Shown: piece after piece, positions 5,176-9,465 of the stretch
Numbering within the stretch: the first letter of the stretch is position 1
How the letters are laid out: each line of letters starts with the position of its first letter
Origin: an uncultured Schwartzia sp.
Lineage (GTDB): Bacteria; Bacillota; Negativicutes; Selenomonadales; Selenomonadaceae
Direction of reading: 5' to 3'
Length of the DNA: 9,465 nucleotides
Assembly (NCBI GenBank): GCA_905373705.1
Contig: CAJPUA010000021.1
Coordinates: forward strand, 1 to 9,465
Program-made: the position numbers and the translations under genes
Notes under the pieces: generated by a model
Database searches by the model: none
What the model was told of the DNA's origin: nothing
What the model saw: only the letters and a program-made list of their open reading frames with translations

Positions 5176-7666
5176 TTACTTGGGTTGATACCCCGACAAC
5201 GCTTCGTCGGCCAGTTTCTCCATTTCCTGCCGTGTCGCCTGCGGGAACAGTTGCAGCCCTATCTCGATGAAGGGCTCCCTCTCCTTCGTTTCCGTCCATT
5301 GGTCGAACAATTCGAGATTGGATTCTTGCGTCATTATCGAAGCACCTCCTTGCGTACTCAATCTTTACGGCTAAGCGGTTTTTATATGCAGGATTCTTTT
5401 GTACCCGCTTGTCATTCCAAACCACTAACATTTCTTTGATATACGGCAAGCTGTCCCGCGCCTTATCCTTCTCTACCGGGTCGGACATCGCGTCCAGATT
5501 GACGTATTCTCCAATTTCCGCCGCTACGGTTTCCTCTACCGCTCTCATTATACCATCAGTCAGGTACGTTTGGAAGACCTCTTGACTAATTCGGTTCGCT
5601 CGCTCCTCTGCCGTCTCCCTGACTGCCTCCTGATGATAGATGTTCGCGTCCTCCGGGTCGAAATTGCCGTTATTGTCCACGGATTTTATCTGCGTCGGCT
5701 CAAAAGGAATATATACCGTATGTTTGGCTTCATAATGCTTTCCACCTTCATCCTGTATCCCGTCGTAGCCTTTGCTCACCAAAAACGCGGTCACCCAGTC
5801 CGGAATTGCCGTCCATGCGTGCGTCGTTCCTTTTTCTATATCGCGTTCAACTCGTGCCACGAAGTCCATAGGCTCAATAGCTTTTTTATCCCATAAATCG
5901 AAGCTTTGCGGGTTTTCTGCCTTCGGGGCTTTCTTCGCCGCCGCGCGCAAACTCCGAAGAAAACCTTTCGTTACTTGCCCCATCGTATTAAAGGGATTTT
6001 TCATCGCCATAAAGACGCTGAACACACCCGCGGCTGTGAAATTAGGATCGGCGTAGAACAGCCCTTCTTCTTCAACGCCCGCCAACTTCAAAACCTCCAA
6101 GAAGCGACCCTCTTCTTGGTATAGCGCGCCATCGTTTAGCCATCCTTCTTCCAACGCTCGAATAGCGTTGCCGTGCGCCTCCTTCATCTGATAGGCAAAA
6201 TTCCCAAGCCCATTTTTCTCGGTTTCGTCATAGATAATATTGCCGTCGTCGTCCTGCGTAATATGCTTTGCCTTTTCCGCGATCTCCTGACGCTTGGCCA
6301 AAGGAAGCCGGGGCCAATGCTTATAAAGCGGTATATCTGCCCCTTCTGCTGTTTTTATGCGGAATTGATCTTCGTAGGGAAGGCTTTCCTGCGACGTATC
6401 TTCTTTGTCTCGGGAGTAGCCTTCCGCAATTTCAAAGGCGTCCGTAAAGTATGCCATCGGCCCCGACGTAGCACGGTCTTTTCTAAACTCGCTTCCTATC
6501 CGGTCTTTTCTTTTCGTCCCGTGGTGGACAACCTTCGGCTCACCGTTCTCATCGACGACCTTGGAAGCAGCGTTGACTTCATCGCTCTTTTGTGCAATAA
6601 TAAGTTTAGAAGCTTGACGTGCGCCTCCTTTAGTGGAGGTCTTGAACGCACGTTCGAGCTTTTTTTGTACCTCTACCTCATGCAGATAAAAGCCTTGCCG
6701 GTTCGGCAATTTCTTCACGACAACTTCACCGACATACTTTTCTCCCCCAAGTTCTATGGGAGCAATAATTACCGCCGTATCGAAGCCGCGCTGTTTCCAG
6801 TTTACTTGTCTATCGTAAACGATACCGTGCTGAATAATGTACGGAACTGCGGCATAGGCGGCAGCCTTTTCTTTTCCCATTCCATGGCCAAGAGAATCCT
6901 TTACCCCTTCAAGATCCAGTTTCACTGCGCCTAATTCGGGATGGGAGACGCTTCCATTAAAGTTTTCCGCATACCAACGCGGTACCTTATCCGTCAGCTT
7001 AACGCCGTCGCTTTGAAACTCCTTGCCGGTAATGCTGGTCACTGGCTCTCCATGCAAAGCAAAATCAAGGGCGTTAGATACTTCCCAATCCCCAAACCAT
7101 GCCTTAAACGCAGGTGTACGCACAAGGAGCCACTGCTCCTCCGTGAGGTTGGTATCCTTGCCGTTGGGTGCTTTCAGCCACATCGTCGTGCCCTCGTATT
7201 GCTTTCGCACGGCGTCTTTTTGCGATTGGACTTCTTCCTGTCTAAGCTGCGCCGCTTCCTTCCCCTGCGATTCCTGCTCCGCGTTCGCCAAAAGCTCCGG
7301 CAGGGCGTCCATGGCGGTATAGTCATTATCCCCTGCCTCACGATGGAAGGCGACAAGGCGATCCGTCATTCGTGCCGCTATGAGTGCCGATACCCGGGCG
7401 CTCTTTTTTACGTCCTTATTCCCCTTTCCCATTTCCGAAAGGAGCTGATGATATACGCCTCGCGCTTCCGGGGAAAGCGTCGCCGTCGCCAATACGTCGC
7501 CGGGGCGGATATCGGAAAGCTTTTCGCCGACTTTGGTCAGCGCAGCCATTTCCGCGTCCAGCGCCGCAAGCTGCTTTCCCGCTTCGTCAAAGTACGCCTG
7601 CGCTTCTTCTGTCCCGTCGTTCACTTCATAGTCAGTATAGGGCGTACGTATTGTAATCCTACACAA
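4877..7666 (-). CDS. Large phage/ICE-type polyvalent protein with BECR/LPD3-like and ADP-ribosyltransferase-like regions, degraded
   Basis: The frame is open for 929 codons but is probably not one intact protein. Its TTG start has no ribosome binding site and an in-frame TAA lies two codons upstream, so the true N-terminus is probably lost. Residues 1-160 are alpha-helical and charged. Residues 163-195 carry the linker WLKAPNGKDTNLTEEQW then TPAFKAWFGDWE. Residues 196-345 (LDFALHGEPV, HPELG, HGMGKEKAAA, VNWKQRGFDT, FYLHEV) resemble the BECR/LPD3-type domain of polyvalent proteins. Residues 370-680 look like an ADP-ribosyltransferase: VVHHGT, AYFTD, a late Y-EAKH segment, then FEPTQIKSVDN and FDPEDANIY. 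Residues 693-747 are the duplicated module. Residues 775-830 look like non-coding shadow of a 52-aa gene in another frame. Residues 838-908 begin a second ADP-ribosyltransferase. Such proteins are thought to enter a new host with phage or conjugative DNA and modify or protect against host factors. Domain names are recalled, not searched. Confidence 0.65.
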   Translation of the reverse strand: MCRITIRTPYTDYEVNDGTEEAQAYFDEAGKQLAALDAEMAALTKVGEKLSDIRPGDVLATATLSPEARGVYHQLLSEMGKGNKDVKKSARVSALIAARMTDRLVAFHREAGDNDYTAMDALPELLANAEQESQGKEAAQLRQEEVQSQKDAVRKQYEGTTMWLKAPNGKDTNLTEEQWLLVRTPAFKAWFGDWEVSNALDFALHGEPVTSITGKEFQSDGVKLTDKVPRWYAENFNGSVSHPELGAVKLDLEGVKDSLGHGMGKEKAAAYAAVPYIIQHGIVYDRQVNWKQRGFDTAVIIAPIELGGEKYVGEVVVKKLPNRQGFYLHEVEVQKKLERAFKTSTKGGARQASKLIIAQKSDEVNAASKVVDENGEPKVVHHGTKRKDRIGSEFRKDRATSGPMAYFTDAFEIAEGYSRDKEDTSQESLPYEDQFRIKTAEGADIPLYKHWPRLPLAKRQEIAEKAKHITQDDDGNIIYDETEKNGLGNFAYQMKEAHGNAIRALEEGWLNDGALYQEEGRFLEVLKLAGVEEEGLFYADPNFTAAGVFSVFMAMKNPFNTMGQVTKGFLRSLRAAAKKAPKAENPQSFDLWDKKAIEPMDFVARVERDIEKGTTHAWTAIPDWVTAFLVSKGYDGIQDEGGKHYEAKHTVYIPFEPTQIKSVDNNGNFDPEDANIYHQEAVRETAEERANRISQEVFQTYLTDGIMRAVEETVAAEIGEYVNLDAMSDPVEKDKARDSLPYIKEMLVVWNDKRVQKNPAYKNRLAVKIEYARRCFDNDARIQSRIVRPMDGNEGEGALHRDRAATVPAGDTAGNGETGRRSVVGVSTQVSGERRGAREHFEKLYNETAKKHSDNQGAFSHGLLEQSAWHGSPHVFDSFDLGAIGSGEGSQAHGWGLYFAKEREISERPDVCASGAGFAKPHPTLRKSH
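5176..5334 (-). CDS. Small hypothetical protein, 52 aa, nested in a different frame of the large ORF
   Basis: The ATG at 5334 is preceded by a near-perfect AAGGAGGTG (plus strand 5343-5351). The translation starts MTQESNLELFDQWTETKERE, continues PFIEIGLQLFPQATRQEMEK and ends LADEALSGYQPK. It is acidic, amphipathic and helix-rich, with the look of a genuine small soluble protein. In the overlapping long frame the same DNA reads as a Gly/Arg-rich stretch with no family resemblance. An in-frame ATG at 5361 would add 9 residues but has no better ribosome binding site. The family is unknown to me. Its ribosome binding site coincides with the point where the upstream gene would be expected to end, suggesting an original operon of large gene then small gene. 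Confidence 0.7.
   Translation of the reverse strand: MTQESNLELFDQWTETKEREPFIEIGLQLFPQATRQEMEKLADEALSGYQPK
5425..5591. repeat. Direct repeat, copy 1 of the duplicated module
   Basis: This is the in-frame copy encoding residues 693-747 of the large polyvalent protein. It is the partner of 4394-4560. Confidence 0.9.
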
Positions 7667-7693
7667 TTTTTACATATATTTTTGGGCGCACTC

Positions 7694-7722
7694 TTTTTTT
7701 GCTGGCATTCCTGTGCTATACT
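7694..7722 (+). promoter_or_regulatory. Extended -10 promoter for manA
   Basis: TATACT (7717-7722) is preceded by TGC, making an extended -10 element (TGnTATACT). The -35 position 17 nt upstream (7694-7699) is only a T-run, which fits promoters that rely on the extended -10. Transcription would start near 7730, about 70 nt before the manA start. Confidence 0.6.
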
Positions 7723-7797
7723 AAAGAATCATTAGCGTTTTCTTTCGATTTGTGCATTTTTTTCTTTACGGACAAACGCCGCTTAGGAGGAACCGTT

Positions 7798-8763
7798 TTG
7801 CTGTATCCGATGAAACTCAAGGCACCGCTGAAGGATTACATCTGGGGCGGGACAAAACTGAAAACGGCGTATAACAAAGAGACCAATCTGCCGTCGGTTG
7901 CGGAGAGTTGGGAGCTGTCCTGCCATCCGGCGGGATGCAGCGTCATTACGAACGGTCCGTTCGCCGGGATGGAGCTGGATAAGTACATCGCCATTAAGGG
8001 GGAGCGCATCATCGGGGCGCACGCCGCCCGCTATTCGTTTTTCCCGCTCCTTATCAAGCTGATCGATTCGGCGTCGGATCTGTCGCTGCAGGTTCACCCG
8101 GATACGGAGTACGCGCTGCGCGTCGAGGGGCAGTATGGGAAAACGGAGTTTTGGTACATCGTGGAGTGTGAGCCGGAGGCGAGCCTCGTTTGCGGCTTTA
8201 CGCGGCCGGTGACGAAGGAGGAGGTGCGCGCGCGCATTGCGGATCAGACGCTCCTCGAGGTTTGCCGCCGGGTGCCGGTACATCCCGGCGATGTGTTTTA
8301 TATCCCGGCGGGCATCATTCATTCCATTGGCGGCGGCATAACCTTGGTAGAGGTGCAGCAGACGTCTGACGTGACGTACCGCGTCTATGATTACGGCCGG
8401 CTGGGACGTGACGGCAAGCCGCGCCCGCTTCATATCGAGAAAGCGCTTGACGTTTTGACGCTTACGCCGCAGCCGCAGCCGCAGCTGTTTCCGGCAATGA
8501 CCTTCTTTGCGGAATACGAGGCTCGGATGCTGGTAGCGTCCGAATATTTTACGGTTTATCATTTTTGCCTTCACGGGCGGTGCGCGATGAAAACGGATCG
8601 GCAGAGCTTTCATTCCCTCGTGGTGTTGGATGGCCTGCTTGAGGTTGAGTACCGCAGCGGCGTCGATCATTTGGAGAAAGGCGATTCGCTGTTTGTCCCG
8701 GCGGATTACGGCCCCTACTGGCTGCGCGGAACGGGCAGCTTTGTTTTGAGTATGGTGCCGTAG
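7798..8763 (+). CDS. manA: Mannose-6-phosphate isomerase, class I (zinc-dependent)
   Basis: ManA interconverts mannose-6-phosphate and fructose-6-phosphate in the cytoplasm, feeding mannose into glycolysis or supplying mannose-6-phosphate for GDP-mannose. I chose the TTG at 7798: AGGAGG (7785-7790) lies 7 nt upstream, whereas the first in-frame ATG (7810) is 19 nt away. The frame extends further upstream (to 7699), but that part crosses the promoter and T-rich leader and is not coding. The protein has 321 residues, close to the short Bacillus-type enzymes. Family motifs are YIWGGTKL (14-21), the zinc ligands H100 in LQVHP, E117 in GKTE and H175 in PAGIIHSIGGG, and the active-site block around R195 (TYRVYDYGR). 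A C-terminal cupin-like half follows. The EamA gene starts 12 nt downstream, so the two are probably co-transcribed. Confidence 0.93.
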   Translation: MLYPMKLKAPLKDYIWGGTKLKTAYNKETNLPSVAESWELSCHPAGCSVITNGPFAGMELDKYIAIKGERIIGAHAARYSFFPLLIKLIDSASDLSLQVHPDTEYALRVEGQYGKTEFWYIVECEPEASLVCGFTRPVTKEEVRARIADQTLLEVCRRVPVHPGDVFYIPAGIIHSIGGGITLVEVQQTSDVTYRVYDYGRLGRDGKPRPLHIEKALDVLTLTPQPQPQLFPAMTFFAEYEARMLVASEYFTVYHFCLHGRCAMKTDRQSFHSLVVLDGLLEVEYRSGVDHLEKGDSLFVPADYGPYWLRGTGSFVLSMVP

Positions 8764-8790
8764 GAGGCGCAGTATATGAGGCGATCGGCG
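8738..8790. repeat. Left arm of a 53-bp perfect inverted repeat
   Basis: These bases, spanning the last codons of manA and the first codons of the EamA gene, are the exact reverse complement of 9413-9465, the end of the window. Confidence 0.97.
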
Positions 8791-9465
8791 TGGCGAGGGG
8801 CGCTGTATCTCTCGCTGGCGGCCAGTATCTGGGGCGGCATGTTTGTCGTGGTGCGCGTGGCGGTGGAGGTCATTCCCCCCGTTCCTTTGGTGTGGCTGCG
8901 GTACCTGACGGCGATTTTCGCGATTTTCGCCTTCGGCGTGTGGCGGCGTGTGTCGTGGCGGATTCGTACACGGGACTGGCGGACGCTTTTCCTCATCGGG
9001 CTGACGGGGCAGACGCTTTCCATCGTCACGCAGGAAACGGGGACGATGCTGACCTCGGCGCAGATGGGCTCTATCATTACGGCGGCAACGCCCGCCTTCA
9101 TGGTGATCTTCGCTCGTTTGCTCCTGCGCGAGGCACTGACGCCAGGACGGATCCTCTCCGTGGCGTTGGCGACGGCAGGCGTTTTGTGTATCGTGGCGGG
9201 ACCGGGAAATGTGGAGCTGGGGAGCTTCGTCGGCGCTCTGTCGTTGGTCGTCGCGGCGTTGACCTGGGCGCTGATGTCGGTGCTGCTGAAAAAGATCCCG
9301 CGCTATTCGCCGGTAACGGTGACGTTTTACGGCGTTTTAACGGCGCTGATTCTCCTCGCGCCGCCGTCCCTCTGGTGGCTGAAAGGGGCGGACTCGGAGG
9401 CGCTCACCGCGCCGCCGATCGCCTCATATACTGCGCCTCCTACGGCACCATACTCAAAACAAAGC
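8776..9465 (+). CDS. EamA/DMT-family transporter, 3' end replaced by fold-back sequence
   Basis: This is a membrane transporter of the drug/metabolite superfamily; the substrate cannot be told. The ATG at 8776 is preceded by AGGAGG... at 8762-8767, 8 nt upstream. The protein opens MRRSAWRGALYLSLAASIWG, the usual short basic tail and first membrane helix of EamA proteins. Further helices follow near residues 38-55, 73-90, 100-118, 124-142, 150-168 and 178-198. The motif GQ-LSIVTQETGTMLTSAQ then ITAATPAFMVIFARLLLRE is typical of the first EamA repeat (helices 3-4). Only about 212 residues are credible, against roughly 290-300 for the family. From 9413 the frame reads antisense manA/EamA junction sequence (ASYTAPPTAPYSKQS), so the true C-terminus is missing. 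The same DNA on the minus strand is a shadow. Confidence 0.85.
   Translation, partial: MRRSAWRGALYLSLAASIWGGMFVVVRVAVEVIPPVPLVWLRYLTAIFAIFAFGVWRRVSWRIRTRDWRTLFLIGLTGQTLSIVTQETGTMLTSAQMGSIITAATPAFMVIFARLLLREALTPGRILSVALATAGVLCIVAGPGNVELGSFVGALSLVVAALTWALMSVLLKKIPRYSPVTVTFYGVLTALILLAPPSLWWLKGADSEALTAPPIASYTAPPTAPYSKQS
9413..9465. repeat. Right arm of the 53-bp inverted repeat, probable assembly fold-back
   Basis: This is the exact reverse complement of 8738-8790. It begins abruptly inside the EamA coding frame and runs to the last base of the window, with 622 bp between the arms. Confidence 0.97.

Noticed and set aside
5570..7735. Several plus-strand frames of 90-264 codons opposite the large minus-strand gene.
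   Set aside because: They are antisense shadows: Arg/Leu/Phe-rich, no ribosome binding sites, and the minus strand carries recognisable domain motifs throughout.
7783..8670. A 295-codon minus-strand frame opposite manA.
   Set aside because: Arginine-rich antisense shadow in high-GC coding DNA. ManA motifs and zinc ligands are clear on the plus strand.

Overview
The window looks like part of a bacterial chromosome, or a contig from one, most likely a Gram-positive-lineage Negativicutes/Firmicutes-type organism. The main clues are strong AGGAGG-type ribosome binding sites, a TnpV-family gene and a large phage/ICE-type polyvalent protein of a kind I associate with Selenomonadales and relatives. 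This taxonomic call is an inference, because the sequence holds no rRNA or other marker gene.

Layout, left to right. (1) Positions 1-2527 (+) hold the 3' half of a type I-F CRISPR-Cas operon: csy2/cas5f (5' end outside the window), csy3/cas7f and csy4/cas6f, tightly packed. csy1, cas1 and cas2-3 are not in the window. (2) Positions 2528-3765 hold the leader and a 19-repeat, 18-spacer type I-F array in the same orientation as the cas genes. The repeat hairpin fits the 3' Cas6f gene. Csy2, Csy3 and the repeat-derived crRNA should assemble with Csy1 into a Csy (Cascade-like) interference complex. (3) Positions 3766-4295 hold a tnpV gene with its own sigma-A-like promoter and a terminator shared with the opposing genes. 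(4) Positions 4296-7666 (-) hold a decaying mobile-element region. It contains a large multidomain ORF (a BECR/LPD3-like region, then an ADP-ribosyltransferase-like region, then a module that is duplicated), a 52-aa gene nested in another frame, a cut-off second ADP-ribosyltransferase N-terminus, a 65-aa small gene and a second partial copy of the duplicated module. (5) Positions 7694-9465 (+) are ordinary chromosome: manA (mannose-6-phosphate isomerase) from an extended -10 promoter and a TTG start, followed by an EamA-type transporter.

The last 53 bases are an exact reverse complement of 8738-8790, the manA/EamA junction. The EamA gene is therefore not read correctly beyond about 9412. This looks like a fold-back assembly or amplification artefact at a contig end rather than biology. 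The most interesting biological points are three. The repeat stem and Cas6f differ from the Pseudomonas pair at what appear to be interacting positions. The apparent 929-aa protein is probably a composite reading frame that hides a separate small gene. The module carried twice in the mobile region is strongly conserved.
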